NCBI RefSeq assembly: GCF_000685275.1
Contig: NZ_ARYK01000001.1
Coordinates: 1-64,000 of the forward strand
Direction: 5' to 3'
Length of the DNA stretch: 64,000 nucleotides
DNA from: Hyphomonas johnsonii MHS-2
GTDB lineage: Bacteria > Pseudomonadota > Alphaproteobacteria > Caulobacterales > Hyphomonadaceae
Notes under the pieces: model-generated
Database searches by the model: none
Seen by the model: only the letters and a program-made list of their open reading frames with translations
What the model was told of the DNA's origin: nothing
Part shown: positions 1-9,299 of the stretch, piece after piece
How positions within the stretch are numbered: position 1 is the stretch's first letter
Layout: the number at the start of each line of letters is the position of its first letter
Position numbers and translations under genes: made by a program

Positions 1-2
1 CC

Positions 3-1328
3 TGCCTGCAGACCGAGATCACGGGCCTGGCATGGGACGGCCAACGCAAGGTCTGGCTGGTCGAGACCGACCGGGGAGACCGCATGACGGCCAACCATGT
101 CATCATGTCGAACGGGCCGCTCAACCGCCCGAAACTGCCGGGTATTCCGGGCGTCGAGACGTTCGCCGGGCACAGCTTTCACACCAGCCGCTGGGACTAT
201 GCCTATACCGGCGGCGACGCGTCCGGCGGGCTTGCAGGCCTCAAGGACAAGCGCATCGGCATCATCGGAACGGGGGCGACAGCGGTGCAATGCGTGCCGC
301 ATCTCGCCGAGGGCGCCAAGGCGCTCTACGTGTTCCAGCGCACGCCGTCGTCGATTGACGTGCGGGCGAACCGGCCGACCGATCCGGAGTGGGCAGCCAG
401 CCTGGAACCCGGCTGGCACCGGCGGCGGATGGAGAATTTCAACACGCTGGTCTCGGGCGGTTACGAGCCGGAAGACCTGGTGATGGACGGATGGACCCAT
501 ATCATCCGCAACCTGCTTTTCATTGCGTCGCAGGAAGGCAACCAGGATCTCGATCCGGCGAAGCTGGAAGAATTGGCCGAACTGGCCGATTTCCAGAAGA
601 TGGAACAGGTGCGCTCGCGGGTCGACGAGATTGTCACGGACGCCGCGACGGCCGAGGCGCTGAAGCCCTGGTACCGGCAGTTCTGCAAGCGGCCTTGCTT
701 CCATGACGACTATCTCGCCGCGTTCAACCGGCCGAATGTCACGCTGGTCGATACCAATGGGCAGGGCGTGGAACAGATCACGGAGTCGGCGATCATCGCG
801 AATGGTGAAACCTACGAGATCGACTGCCTGATCTATGCGACGGGGTTTGAAGTCGGCACCGAGTTCACGCGCCGGGCCGGCTATGATGTTGCCGGCGAGG
901 GCGGGCGTCTCCTGTCGGACCATTGGGCCGACGGCTATCGCAGCCTGCATGGCGTGCATGTGAACGGGTTCCCGAACCTGTTCGTGATGGGCACGGTGCA
1001 GGCCGGGTTCACGGCGAACTATCCCCACCTGCTGGACGAGCAGGCCCGCCACATCAGCTATATCATCGGCGAGGCTGCCCGCCGGAAGGCCCGCACGATC
1101 GAGGTGACGCCCGAAGCGGAAGCTGCTTGGGTCGCCGAGATTGTCGACAATGCCCGACTGCGCGAAAGCTTCTTCGAGGAATGCACGCCGGGTTATTACA
1201 ACAATGAGGGCAAGCTGAGCGACCGGGCGCGCCAGAATACGGCCTATGGCGCAGGCTCGAACGCCTATTTCGCCATTCTCGACCGCTGGCGCGAGAGCGG
1301 CGCGATGGAGGGGCTTAGCCTCAGCTAA
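3..1328 (+). CDS. Flavin-containing monooxygenase, Baeyer-Villiger type (5' end missing)
   Basis: The gene enters from the left edge; the frame is open from base 3, so the N-terminal FAD-binding Rossmann fold lies outside the window. The visible part holds the second nucleotide-binding motif (GIIGTGATAVQ, near 255-290), typical of the NADPH fold of class B flavoprotein monooxygenases, followed by a VFQRTPSS segment seen in cyclohexanone and phenylacetone monooxygenase-like proteins. A late stretch reading IYATGFEVG is the usual ATG-type flavin-fold motif. Such enzymes insert oxygen next to a ketone or oxidise soft heteroatoms; the substrate cannot be told. It ends four bases before the convergent GNAT gene. 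Confidence 0.85.
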   Translation, partial: CLQTEITGLAWDGQRKVWLVETDRGDRMTANHVIMSNGPLNRPKLPGIPGVETFAGHSFHTSRWDYAYTGGDASGGLAGLKDKRIGIIGTGATAVQCVPHLAEGAKALYVFQRTPSSIDVRANRPTDPEWAASLEPGWHRRRMENFNTLVSGGYEPEDLVMDGWTHIIRNLLFIASQEGNQDLDPAKLEELAELADFQKMEQVRSRVDEIVTDAATAEALKPWYRQFCKRPCFHDDYLAAFNRPNVTLVDTNGQGVEQITESAIIANGETYEIDCLIYATGFEVGTEFTRRAGYDVAGEGGRLLSDHWADGYRSLHGVHVNGFPNLFVMGTVQAGFTANYPHLLDEQARHISYIIGEAARRKARTIEVTPEAEAAWVAEIVDNARLRESFFEECTPGYYNNEGKLSDRARQNTAYGAGSNAYFAILDRWRESGAMEGLSLS

Positions 1329-1332
1329 GCGG

Positions 1333-1812
1333 TCATTCGTCGAGATTGAACCGCATTTCGGTGATGTGCGACGCGAACCCCGCCTTTTCGTAGGCGCGAA
1401 TGGCTGGCGTATTCTCGCTGTAGACGGTCAACTGGATCTCCGGAAGGCCCTTCGCCCGCGCCCAATCGAAGAGGTGGTCGAGAAGGCGCTTGTTGATGCC
1501 TTGCCCCCGATGCTCGGGCACGACGTACATGAAGCCGAGAAAGGCAAAATGCATGTGCTTCAGGTAGTCCCTGGCCGATCGCTTGTGCGCATAGCCTGAT
1601 GCGATGATGACGCCGCCCGCCTCGACCACGGCCACTTCCGCGTCGTCGGAATCAATCAGGGCGCCGAGGTCATAATAACTGATCGGGTCGGGTTTGAGCG
1701 TATGATCATATGGCCGCTCGGCTGTTATGATCCCCTGTTCGAAGGCTTTCAGGACAGGCAGGTCCGCCTGGCTGGCAGAGCGAACGGTCAGGCCTGTATC
1801 AGCGGGCGGCAC
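1333..1812 (-). CDS. GNAT family N-acetyltransferase
   Basis: A 159-residue protein with the GNAT fold. The acetyl-CoA pyrophosphate loop is visible as PEHRGQGINKRLL (motif A), followed by NTPAIRAYEKAGF (motif B), where residues after the conserved Asn and Tyr pack on the cofactor. The acceptor substrate is unknown. It lies nine bases downstream of the SDR gene on the same strand and is probably the last gene of the radA-cvpA-purF-SDR run. It ends tail to tail with the monooxygenase gene. Confidence 0.85.
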   Translation of the reverse strand: MPPADTGLTVRSASQADLPVLKAFEQGIITAERPYDHTLKPDPISYYDLGALIDSDDAEVAVVEAGGVIIASGYAHKRSARDYLKHMHFAFLGFMYVVPEHRGQGINKRLLDHLFDWARAKGLPEIQLTVYSENTPAIRAYEKAGFASHITEMRFNLDE

Positions 1813-1821
1813 GGCCTGGCC

Positions 1822-2544
1822 TCAAGCGGTTGTAGCAGCGATTTCGCGATAGCGGATGCGTTCGCCGGTCCGGGATTCTTCGGCCGCCACGAGCTTGACC
1901 AGTTCTGCGGCAACCTGGTCTGCGGTCGGCAGCGTCATCGGATCTTCGCCGGGGGCGGCGGTGGCACGCATTTCGGTGCGGGTGGCGCCCGGATCGAACA
2001 AGTTGACGCGCAGCGCCATTTTTTCGGTCTCGTCGGCCCAGCCGAGAATCATGGCCTCGAGCCCGGCCTTGGACGCCTGGTAGGGCCCCCAGAATGCGCG
2101 GGGGTGGGAAGCGACACTCGAGGTCACGAACACGGCCCGGGGCGCGGCGGCCTGGTGCAGCCAGGGGGCGAGCGCGGCGATCAGGCGCCAGTTGGCGGTG
2201 AGGTTGACCTCGATCGTTTCCTCGAAACTGCGCCGACCGCTGGTTTCCAGCGGGCCGAGGGTGCCGAGCACGCCGGCGTTGCCGATCAGGCCGTCGAGGC
2301 GGCCGAACTGATCGCCGATGACCTTGCCGAGGGTCTCGATGCCCTTGGCGTCCTTGAGGTCCAGCGGCACGAGGATGGCTTCGTTGCCCTCGGCGCGGAT
2401 GGCGTCGTCGAGCTGTTGCAGTGCGGTCTTGGACCGGGCGACAGCAACGACCATATGGCCGGCGCGCGCGAGCTGGAGCGCAGCAGCACGGCCGATCCCG
2501 CGCGAGGCACCGGTAACGAGTATCAGTCTGGGGTGTTCAGTCAT
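1822..2544 (-). CDS. Short-chain dehydrogenase/reductase
   Basis: A 240-residue classical SDR. The N-terminal cofactor motif is VTGASRGIGRAAALQLA (TGxxxGxG), with NAG (IGNAGVLG) near residue 90 and the catalytic Ser and YxxSK (GPYQASKAG) around residues 145-160. The reaction is NAD(P)-dependent oxidation or reduction of an alcohol or ketone with unknown substrate. An SDR directly after purF is a recurring arrangement in alphaproteobacteria, but no role in purine synthesis is implied by the sequence. It starts 21 bp after the purF stop. Confidence 0.88.
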   Translation of the reverse strand: MTEHPRLILVTGASRGIGRAAALQLARAGHMVVAVARSKTALQQLDDAIRAEGNEAILVPLDLKDAKGIETLGKVIGDQFGRLDGLIGNAGVLGTLGPLETSGRRSFEETIEVNLTANWRLIAALAPWLHQAAAPRAVFVTSSVASHPRAFWGPYQASKAGLEAMILGWADETEKMALRVNLFDPGATRTEMRATAAPGEDPMTLPTADQVAAELVKLVAAEESRTGERIRYREIAATTA

Positions 2545-2565
2545 GCGGCGCGTTTAGCGCAGCGC

Positions 2566-4017
2566 TTACACATCGTCCAGCAGCGAGAGTTGCTGTTCCT
2601 TGTCGGATTCGTCGTGCTGGTGATCGACCAGCGCGGTCGGGTAGTCGCCGGTAAAGCAATGGTCTGCGAATTGCGGCTGCATGCCGTTGCGAACAGGTTC
2701 GCCAATCGCCTTGTAGAGGCCCGGAACGGAGAGAAAGCCGAGGCTGTCGACCTTGAGTTCACGCACCATTTCCTCATGCGTGTGGATGGCGGCGAAGAGT
2801 TCGGACTTGGCGGCCATGTCGATGCCGTAGAAATCCGGGTTCACGATTGGCGGGCTGGCCGAACGCAGGTGGACTTCCTTGGCGCCCGCTTCGCGAACCA
2901 TCTGGACGATCTTCTTCGAGGTGTTGCCGCGAACGATGGAATCATCGACCAGGATGACGCGCTTGCCTTCGAGGACCGCGCGGTTCGGGCTGTGTTTCTT
3001 CGAGATTGCGGCCTGACGGCCGACATTGGTCGGCTGGATGAACGTCCGCCCGACATAGTGGTTGCGGATGATGCCCATGCCGAAGGGAATGCCGGAAGCC
3101 TCGGAATAGCCGAGCGCGGCAGGCACGCCGCTGTCTGGCACCGGCACGACAACGTCTGCCTCCACCATCGTCTCGGCCGCGAGATTGTGGCCCATGCGGC
3201 GGCGCACTTCATAGATGGACCGGCCCTGCACAACGCTGTCGGGCCGGGCAAAATAGACGTATTCGAAGACGCACGGGCTGGCCGTGCGCGGCGGGAAGGC
3301 CCGGATCGATTCAATGCCATCATCGGTGATGACGACGATCTCGCCATTCTCGACTTCGCGCACGAATTCGGCGCCGATAATGTCGAGCGCGCAGGTCTCG
3401 GATGCCAGGACATAGGCTTCGCCCAGCTTGCCGATCACGAGCGGACGCAGGCCGATCGGGTCACGCGCGCCGATCAGTTTCTTGCCGGTCAGGCCGACAA
3501 GGGCATAGCCGCCTTCGATCTGCTGAAGCGCGTCAACCAGGCGGTCGAGGAAGCGTGGCTTGGCGCTGCGCGCGACCAGGTGGAGGATGACTTCGGTGTC
3601 CATCGTGGACTGGAAGATCGCCCCTTCGCGCACCAGTTCGTGCCGCAGTTGACGGGAATTGGTCAGGTTGCCGTTATGGGCAACGGCAAAGCCGCCGAAG
3701 GAGAGGTCGGCGAAAATCGGCTGGATGTTGCGCAAGGTCGGCCGGCCTTGCGTGGAATAGCGGTTGTGGCCGATCGCGGCAAAGCCGGGCAGGCGGGTCC
3801 GCAGGTCGCCGCCGAAATGCTCGCCGACGAGGCCCATGTGGCGCTCGGACGGGAAGCGCTTCCCGTCAAAGGTGGTGATGCCGCAGGCTTCCTGACCGCG
3901 ATGCTGAAGGGCGTGAAGCCCGAGCGCAGCGTAAAGACTTGCTTCGTTGTTGCCGTAGATTCCGAAAACACCGCATTCTTCACGGGGTTTGTCATCGTCA
4001 TGATCGAATAGGATCAT
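2566..4017 (-). CDS. purF: Amidophosphoribosyltransferase
   Basis: 483 residues, the usual length. It catalyses the first committed step of purine synthesis, PRPP plus glutamine to phosphoribosylamine. A short propeptide precedes Cys15 in EECGVFGIYG, which becomes the N-terminal nucleophile of the glutaminase domain after processing. The PRPP loop reads VILVDDSIVRGNTSKK near residue 360. The C-terminal CxxC seen in the iron-sulfur PurF of Bacillus is absent (only one Cys before FTGDYPT), so a cluster is unlikely. It lies between cvpA and the SDR gene, the classic cvpA-purF neighbourhood. Confidence 0.97.
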   Translation of the reverse strand: MILFDHDDDKPREECGVFGIYGNNEASLYAALGLHALQHRGQEACGITTFDGKRFPSERHMGLVGEHFGGDLRTRLPGFAAIGHNRYSTQGRPTLRNIQPIFADLSFGGFAVAHNGNLTNSRQLRHELVREGAIFQSTMDTEVILHLVARSAKPRFLDRLVDALQQIEGGYALVGLTGKKLIGARDPIGLRPLVIGKLGEAYVLASETCALDIIGAEFVREVENGEIVVITDDGIESIRAFPPRTASPCVFEYVYFARPDSVVQGRSIYEVRRRMGHNLAAETMVEADVVVPVPDSGVPAALGYSEASGIPFGMGIIRNHYVGRTFIQPTNVGRQAAISKKHSPNRAVLEGKRVILVDDSIVRGNTSKKIVQMVREAGAKEVHLRSASPPIVNPDFYGIDMAAKSELFAAIHTHEEMVRELKVDSLGFLSVPGLYKAIGEPVRNGMQPQFADHCFTGDYPTALVDHQHDESDKEQQLSLLDDV

Positions 4018-4059
4018 ATGAGACCGGAGCCTCCCTCGTGCGTGACGGGTTCGTGACGT

Positions 4060-4605
4060 CTATAGGCCTGTTTCGGCCGTCGAGGGAAGGGCGGTTCGTG
4101 CATCCTGACCAACTTTCGTGGCATTCTCGTTCACATAATCAGCAACACTGCTGAGAGCGGGGTACACGGCAGCGTTCTGGATGAAGGCGGGAATCCTGCT
4201 CTCATCAAGGGCGAGGTGGAGGAGGACGACAAAGAATACAAGGGCGATTATGCCGCGGGCGACGCCAAAGGCCAGCCCGGCAAAATGATCGAACATGCCG
4301 ATTCCGTCTGCGCCCTGGATGTTCTTCGACAGGCGCTGTCCGAACCAGGCAACAAGCACGTAGACCACGATGAAGGCGCCGACGACGAGTATTCCGTCCG
4401 CCAGCAATTCATGCGAGCCTTCGGGCAGCAGGGCCTGTAGCGGGTCATGCAGGAACTTGCGGGCATAGAAGGCAGCCGTCAGTGCGCCGATGAATGCGCC
4501 GAGCGTTGCAAGCTCTCTCAGGAACCCCCTGGCAAACGCCATGATGGCGGAAATGACGATAACAGCCACGGCGATGGCGTCGAAAGCTGTAACGGAATCA
4601 AGCAT
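4060..4605 (-). CDS. cvpA: CvpA family inner-membrane protein
   Basis: A 181-residue protein with about four hydrophobic helices (starting AFDAIAVAVIVISAIMAFARGF, then ALTAAFYARKF, ILVVGAFIVVYVLVAWFG, and a last span near residues 105-125). GFLRE after the first helix is the typical CvpA signature. The family was named for colicin V production in E. coli; its biochemical role is unresolved, with links to membrane stress tolerance. It overlaps the radA stop by 8 bp and precedes purF by 42 bp, so all three are likely co-transcribed. Confidence 0.9.
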   Translation of the reverse strand: MLDSVTAFDAIAVAVIVISAIMAFARGFLRELATLGAFIGALTAAFYARKFLHDPLQALLPEGSHELLADGILVVGAFIVVYVLVAWFGQRLSKNIQGADGIGMFDHFAGLAFGVARGIIALVFFVVLLHLALDESRIPAFIQNAAVYPALSSVADYVNENATKVGQDARTALPSTAETGL

Positions 4606-5980
4606 TCAGGGCGTCCGGGGCAAGTAGGTCCACAAGCTCGATAAGCCTCTTTATCGGGGTGATCGTCAAGCCATCGACTGTGGCCGGACTGCCTTCGGGC
4701 ACATAGGCGCGGGTGAATCCGAGCCGTGCGGCTTCCTTCAGGCGCTGCTCGATCCGGGCCACTGGCCGGACGGCGCCGGAGAGGGCGACTTCGCCGAAGA
4801 AGACCGAGCGTTCCGGCGCGGCGGCGGCTGACAGCGAGGTCAGGAGGGCGGCGGCGGCGGCGAGGTCGCCGGCCGGTTCGCTGATACGATAGCCGCCCGC
4901 AACCGAGAGATAGACGTCCATCCCGGCGAGGCTGATGCCGCAGCGGGCTTCGAGTACGGCAAGCAGCATGGCGAGGCGGCCGGTATCCCAGCCGACAACG
5001 CTGCGCCGGGGCGTGCCATAGGCGCTCTTGGCGACAAGCGCCTGCACTTCGGCAAGGACGGGGCGCGAGCCTTCCATGGCCGCAAACACCGCCGCGCCGC
5101 CTTCGGCGCCGCCATCAGCCGACAGGAACAGGGCGGAGGGTTCCTTGGCCGGCGCAAGGCCGTACTGGTGCATCTCGAAAATGCCGATTTCGTCAGTCGG
5201 GCCGTAGCGGTTCTTCACCGCGCGCAGGATGCGGAACTGGTGGCCGCGTTCGCCTTCGAAATAGAACACGGTGTCGACCATGTGTTCGACCACGCGGGGG
5301 CCGGCAATCGTGCCCTCCTTGGTGACGTGGCCAACAAGAACGAGGGCGGCGCCGGAGCGTTTGGCCCAGCGTGTCAGTTCCTGCGCGCAGGCGCGGACCT
5401 GGCCGACCGAGCCGGGCGCGGCTTCAAGGCTGTCCGACCACATGGTCTGGATCGAATCGATCACGACGAAATCCGGCTGGGCCGCCTTGAGGGCGGACAG
5501 GATCTTGCGCAGGTCGGTTTCGGTGGCGAGCTGGACCGGGCTTTCGGCGACCTTCAGGCGCACGGCCCGCTCCTGGATCTGGGCGGCGGCCTCTTCGCCG
5601 GAGACATAGACGGTCTTCAGGCCGTTGCGGGCAAGGCGGGCCGCGACCTGCAGCAGCAACGTCGATTTGCCGATGCCGGGATCGCCGCCGATCAGCGTGG
5701 CGGACGCGGGCACCAGCCCGCCGCCGAAGGCGCGATCGAGTTCCTCGACCCCCATGACGATGCGCTGTGGCGCTTCAGTCTTGGCATTGAGGGCGACGAA
5801 TTCGGTCTTGCTGGAGCGTTTGGTGCCGGATTTTGCCGGTGCGAGGCCACCGGGCACGGCGCCCACGGCTTCCTCGACCAGCGTGTTCCACTCGCCGCAC
5901 CCATTGCACTTGCCGGTCCATTTGGAATGAACCTCGCCACAGGACTGGCAGACGAAAGCAGAGGTCGCGGTTTTGGCCAT
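4598..5980 (-). CDS. radA: DNA repair protein RadA
   Basis: 460 residues, normal length. Order of parts: an N-terminal C4 zinc finger (CQSCGEVHSKWTGKCNGCG), a RecA-like ATPase with Walker A GGDPGIGKST near residue 99, the RadA-specific KNRYG motif (AVKNRYGPTDEIG), and a C-terminal Lon-protease-like domain. RadA drives branch migration of recombination intermediates and supports RecA. It is the first gene of a run with cvpA and purF. The start ATG is nine bases below the stop of the preceding small membrane-protein gene. Confidence 0.97.
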   Translation of the reverse strand: MAKTATSAFVCQSCGEVHSKWTGKCNGCGEWNTLVEEAVGAVPGGLAPAKSGTKRSSKTEFVALNAKTEAPQRIVMGVEELDRAFGGGLVPASATLIGGDPGIGKSTLLLQVAARLARNGLKTVYVSGEEAAAQIQERAVRLKVAESPVQLATETDLRKILSALKAAQPDFVVIDSIQTMWSDSLEAAPGSVGQVRACAQELTRWAKRSGAALVLVGHVTKEGTIAGPRVVEHMVDTVFYFEGERGHQFRILRAVKNRYGPTDEIGIFEMHQYGLAPAKEPSALFLSADGGAEGGAAVFAAMEGSRPVLAEVQALVAKSAYGTPRRSVVGWDTGRLAMLLAVLEARCGISLAGMDVYLSVAGGYRISEPAGDLAAAAALLTSLSAAAAPERSVFFGEVALSGAVRPVARIEQRLKEAARLGFTRAYVPEGSPATVDGLTITPIKRLIELVDLLAPDALNA

Positions 5981-5989
5981 GCGCGCAAG

Positions 5990-6583
5990 CTAGGGCGTGT
6001 CGGCCGCGGGCGAAAGACCGTCAGCTGGCAAATCTCCCGATGCCGGCGGTACGCAGACGAAGGCGGGCACGCCGCCGGGCATCTTTCCGTCAGTCAGGCG
6101 CACGGCGCGGGCGGGGCCGCGGGCGTTGCCGGCGGTGAAGGCGAACGTGCCGTCCAGCACGTCGGCATTGCGCTGGTAGAAGGGCAGGTAGCCGGAGAAC
6201 AGGCGCTTGGAGAGGGTCGGATGGAACTCGAAGCGGCCCGTGGAGGCGCGGCGGGCGCCCTCGAACCGGCCGGTCAGTGTGACCGAGTTGATTTCCTTGG
6301 TGCCGACGAGGCGGACCGGATAGCGCGCGGCAGCCGGAATGGGCTTGAACGCTTCCTCGATCTTCTCGCCATCGCCGACCACCGGGGCCGAGAGCGGGTC
6401 GTCCGACAGGAAGACGCGCCAGGCGAGGTGGAGGCCTTCATAGGATTCCAGGTCGGCCTCAACCGTGCAGGTGTCGATATGCCATTCGCCGTCGAGCCGG
6501 AATTTCTCGTATTGCAGCCAGCCGGTGAAGCCGAGCGAGAGCGCCGTGAACGCAATCGATACATACTTGATGAAGTCCATCAT
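5990..6583 (-). CDS. Uncharacterised membrane-anchored protein
   Basis: 197 residues. One N-terminal membrane segment (YVSIAFTALSLGFTGWLQY, residues 7-25) is followed by a soluble part that is probably periplasmic and ends in a Pro/Ala-rich tail. I do not recognise a family. It sits directly after mlaF, where an MCE-domain substrate-binding protein (MlaD) is often found, but no MCE signature is visible. The first of two tandem ATG codons is chosen because a GGGGGGAG Shine-Dalgarno lies about 7 bp upstream. A link to the lipid transporter is only positional. Confidence 0.7.
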   Translation of the reverse strand: MMDFIKYVSIAFTALSLGFTGWLQYEKFRLDGEWHIDTCTVEADLESYEGLHLAWRVFLSDDPLSAPVVGDGEKIEEAFKPIPAAARYPVRLVGTKEINSVTLTGRFEGARRASTGRFEFHPTLSKRLFSGYLPFYQRNADVLDGTFAFTAGNARGPARAVRLTDGKMPGGVPAFVCVPPASGDLPADGLSPAADTP

Positions 6584-6663
6584 GGCATTGCTCCCCCCGC
6601 GGTGCCGTCAGGGAGCGTAACCCGGCGTTCCGCCGAGGCAAACCTCGCATTTCACCGTTGCTG

Positions 6664-7428
6664 TCAGATCGCCGGCTGGATCGGCCCGTCGGCGCGGCCG
6701 TGGACGAACTGGTCGACATATTCGTTGCCGCTGTGGTCGACATCGCTGGCCTTGCCGCGCCAGATGATCTTGCCCTCGAACAGCATGGCCACTTCGTCGG
6801 CGATCTTGCGGGCGGACGCCATGTCATGGGTGATCGACACGGTGGCGGCGCCCAGACTGCGCACCTGCTCGATGATCAGGTCGTTGATGGCATCGGCCGT
6901 GATCGGGTCGAGGCCGGTGGTCGGCTCGTCGAAGAAGATCAGGTCCGGTTCGGATATGATCGAGCGGGCCAGCGAGACGCGCTTCTGCATGCCGCCGGAA
7001 ATCTCGGCCGGATAGAGCCCGGCGACATCAGAGCCGAGCCGTACCTTCTTCAGCGTGGCGAGGGCGCGCTCCTTGGCGTCACGGCGCTTGACGCCGTCAG
7101 CATGGATCAGGCGGAAGGCGACGTTTTCCCAGACCGTGAGACTGTCGAACAAGGCGCCGGACTGGAACAGCATGCCGACGCGGGCGCGCATGCGTTCGCG
7201 CGTCTTGCCCTTCGACTGGGTGACATCATGCCCGTCAAAGAAGACCTTGCCGGCGTCAGGCGTCATCAGGCCGAGCGCGTTCTTCAGCATGACCGACTTG
7301 CCGGAGCCCGATCCGCCGATCACGACAAGGCTTTGCCCGGGCGCAACATCAATGTCGACGCCGCGCAGGACTTCGTTGCGGCCGAATGATTTCACCACGC
7401 CTTCCAGTTTCAGGATGGGCTGGGTCAC
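6664..7428 (-). CDS. mlaF: Mla-type lipid ABC transporter ATP-binding protein
   Basis: 254 residues. The Walker A motif is GGSGSGKS (near residue 35), the ABC signature is ISGGMQKRVSLAR and Walker B is LIFFDEPTTGLDP. GLDP rather than the common GLD(S/A) and the MQKR signature are typical of the MlaF/Ttg2A branch, which powers phospholipid movement between inner and outer membrane. The start overlaps the mlaE stop by 4 bp (ATGA), so the two are translationally coupled. Confidence 0.92.
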   Translation of the reverse strand: MTQPILKLEGVVKSFGRNEVLRGVDIDVAPGQSLVVIGGSGSGKSVMLKNALGLMTPDAGKVFFDGHDVTQSKGKTRERMRARVGMLFQSGALFDSLTVWENVAFRLIHADGVKRRDAKERALATLKKVRLGSDVAGLYPAEISGGMQKRVSLARSIISEPDLIFFDEPTTGLDPITADAINDLIIEQVRSLGAATVSITHDMASARKIADEVAMLFEGKIIWRGKASDVDHSGNEYVDQFVHGRADGPIQPAI

Positions 7429-8264
7429 AGGCCAATCTCCACGAACAGGTTGGACATCACGTAATTGGACGCCAGCACGAGCACGGCGGCGCCGACCATG
7501 GAGAGGGTCGCTGCGCGGCCGACGCCGGTGGCACCAGCCTGCGACCGGTCACCCTGGTAACAGCCCATCAGCGCAATGACGCCGCCGAACACGACAGCCT
7601 TGATCAGGCCGACGATGATGTCTTCCGTCGTCACGAAATCCAGCGTGTTGCGCAGGTAGGTCGTGGAGTCGAACCCGAGGCTGTAGACGCTGACCAGCCA
7701 GCCGCCCATCACGCCGATAATGTCGGACGCGGCCACCAGGATCGGCAGGGTGATCAGGGCTGCGAGGAAGCGGGGGGCGTAGAGATAGCGATAGGGAGAG
7801 GCGGAGAGGGTTTCGAGGGCGTCGATCTGCTCGGTCACGCGCATGGCGCCGATCTCGGCTGAAATGCCGGCCGACACGCGCCCGGCCAGCATCAGGCCGG
7901 TGATCACCGCGCCGAGTTCGCGCGTGATGCCCAGCACGACGATGTTCGGCACGAACTGTTCGGCGCCATAGCGGCTGCCACCTGTGTAGATGTTGAGGGC
8001 GAGCGCCGCACCGATGAACACGGCCGACATGCCGACGACCGGGAAGGAATAGAACCCGATCCGGATCATCTGGCGCCAGATTTCGCCCCAGAACCAGCGC
8101 GGCGTGAAGGCTGCCAGCTTGACCCGGGCGGAGAAGACCGACAGCCGGCCGATCTCGGCGAACAGGCCGAGCACGCTGGCACCGATCCAGCGCAGGGGGT
8201 TGGGAAATCCGCTTTTATGCGTAGACACGTTCGACACGATTGCTGAGCCCTGTAAGTAGTTCAT
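7425..8264 (-). CDS. mlaE: Mla-type lipid ABC transporter permease
   Basis: About 279 residues, matching the MlaE/YrbE permease family (usual length 260-370). Several membrane spans are visible, with the family core around FVPNIVVLGITRELGAVITGLMLAGRVSAGISAEIGAMRVTEQIDALETL, which holds the ELGPV-like and EIGTM-like motifs. It works with MlaF to move phospholipids. The chosen ATG overlaps the end of alr by 50 bp; a GTG near 8230 that nearly avoids the overlap is possible, so the start is uncertain. No mlaD or mlaC homologue follows. Confidence 0.9.
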   Translation of the reverse strand: MNYLQGSAIVSNVSTHKSGFPNPLRWIGASVLGLFAEIGRLSVFSARVKLAAFTPRWFWGEIWRQMIRIGFYSFPVVGMSAVFIGAALALNIYTGGSRYGAEQFVPNIVVLGITRELGAVITGLMLAGRVSAGISAEIGAMRVTEQIDALETLSASPYRYLYAPRFLAALITLPILVAASDIIGVMGGWLVSVYSLGFDSTTYLRNTLDFVTTEDIIVGLIKAVVFGGVIALMGCYQGDRSQAGATGVGRAATLSMVGAAVLVLASNYVMSNLFVEIGL

Positions 8265-9267
8265 AGCCAAGCGTACCCGCGCGGGCGGCCTGATCCTCAA
8301 GTTTGGCATGCTCGCCGATGAATTCAACGCGCACACCGGCTTTTGCTTTGTCCTGTGCCTTTGTTACATCAATGATGGTCAGGTCCATGGAAATCCGGCC
8401 GACAACCGGACAGGCGACATCTCCGATATAGGCCAGCAGCTTTCCAGACCCGCTGCGCAGCAGGCCGTCGGCATAGCCGATGGAAACCGTCGCGAGCCGC
8501 GTGTCTTCGGTCAGTGTCTGCGTGGCGCCATACCCGACCGTTTCGCCTGCCTTCGCATCGGAGACGCAGAGGATTTCCGCGTCGAGCGTCACGCCGGGGC
8601 GGATCGTTACGCCTTCCGGCGGCACTGATCCGCCATAGAGGGCGATGCCGGGCCGGGTCAGGTCATAGCCCCAGCCCCGGCCGAGATAGCAGCCGGCGGA
8701 ATTGCTGATGCTGGCCGGCACGTCGGCAAAGCTCTCGCAGATTGCGTCGAAATCGGCCCTCTGGCGGGCGTTCATCGGATTGCCGGGGTCATCGGCGCAG
8801 GCAAGGTGAGTCATCACCAGTACCGGCTGCAACTTGCGCAACCCGGCTGCGTCCTCGGCCGACAGGCCGCGGAAGCCGAGCCGGTTCATGCCCGTGTCGA
8901 ACTGGATCGCACAACTGCCTTTCGGCGCCGTTGCCCATGCGGCCGCCTGGGCCCGGTTCGAGAGAACCGCCGTCAGCTGGGCGCCCTTGTATGTGCTGGC
9001 CTCGCCCGGCCGCGGGCCGTTCAGGACCAGAATGCGCGGGCCGAGCCCCAGTGCCTTTCGCAGCGCGAGACCCTCGGCCAGGTAGACGACGAAAAAGGTC
9101 GAGCAGCCCGCCCTCAGCAGCGCGCGCGCAACCGGCACGGCCCCGAGGCCATAGGCGTCAGCCTTCACCACTGCGGCCGTTGTCGTCCCGGGATGCAGGG
9201 CGTCCAGCGTCAGCCAGTTCGCGACGATGTTCGACAGGTGGATTGTGGCGCGCGGCATCGAATTCAT
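8215..9267 (-). CDS. alr: Alanine racemase
   Basis: About 350 residues, a normal Alr length. The PLP lysine lies in AVVKADAYGLGA near residue 34 and the second catalytic base, Tyr, in TVGYGATQTL near residue 245; the SNSAGCY and GRISMDLTIID segments are also family hallmarks. The enzyme makes D-alanine for peptidoglycan. The ATG at 9267 (MNSMPRATIHLS) is chosen since the longer reading frame upstream is only a shadow of the exporter gene. The neighbouring radA, cvpA and purF often lie near alr in this group. Confidence 0.95.
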   Translation of the reverse strand: MNSMPRATIHLSNIVANWLTLDALHPGTTTAAVVKADAYGLGAVPVARALLRAGCSTFFVVYLAEGLALRKALGLGPRILVLNGPRPGEASTYKGAQLTAVLSNRAQAAAWATAPKGSCAIQFDTGMNRLGFRGLSAEDAAGLRKLQPVLVMTHLACADDPGNPMNARQRADFDAICESFADVPASISNSAGCYLGRGWGYDLTRPGIALYGGSVPPEGVTIRPGVTLDAEILCVSDAKAGETVGYGATQTLTEDTRLATVSIGYADGLLRSGSGKLLAYIGDVACPVVGRISMDLTIIDVTKAQDKAKAGVRVEFIGEHAKLEDQAARAGTLGYELLTGLSNRVERVYA

Positions 9268-9299
9268 GGCCGCCGATTTAGGACGCTTCGGGCCCGGTG

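Noticed and set aside
1702-4011. A 769-codon plus-strand open frame opposite the GNAT, SDR and purF genes
   Set aside because: It mirrors three well-recognised minus-strand genes; long antisense frames are expected at high GC. Its translation has no domain signature.
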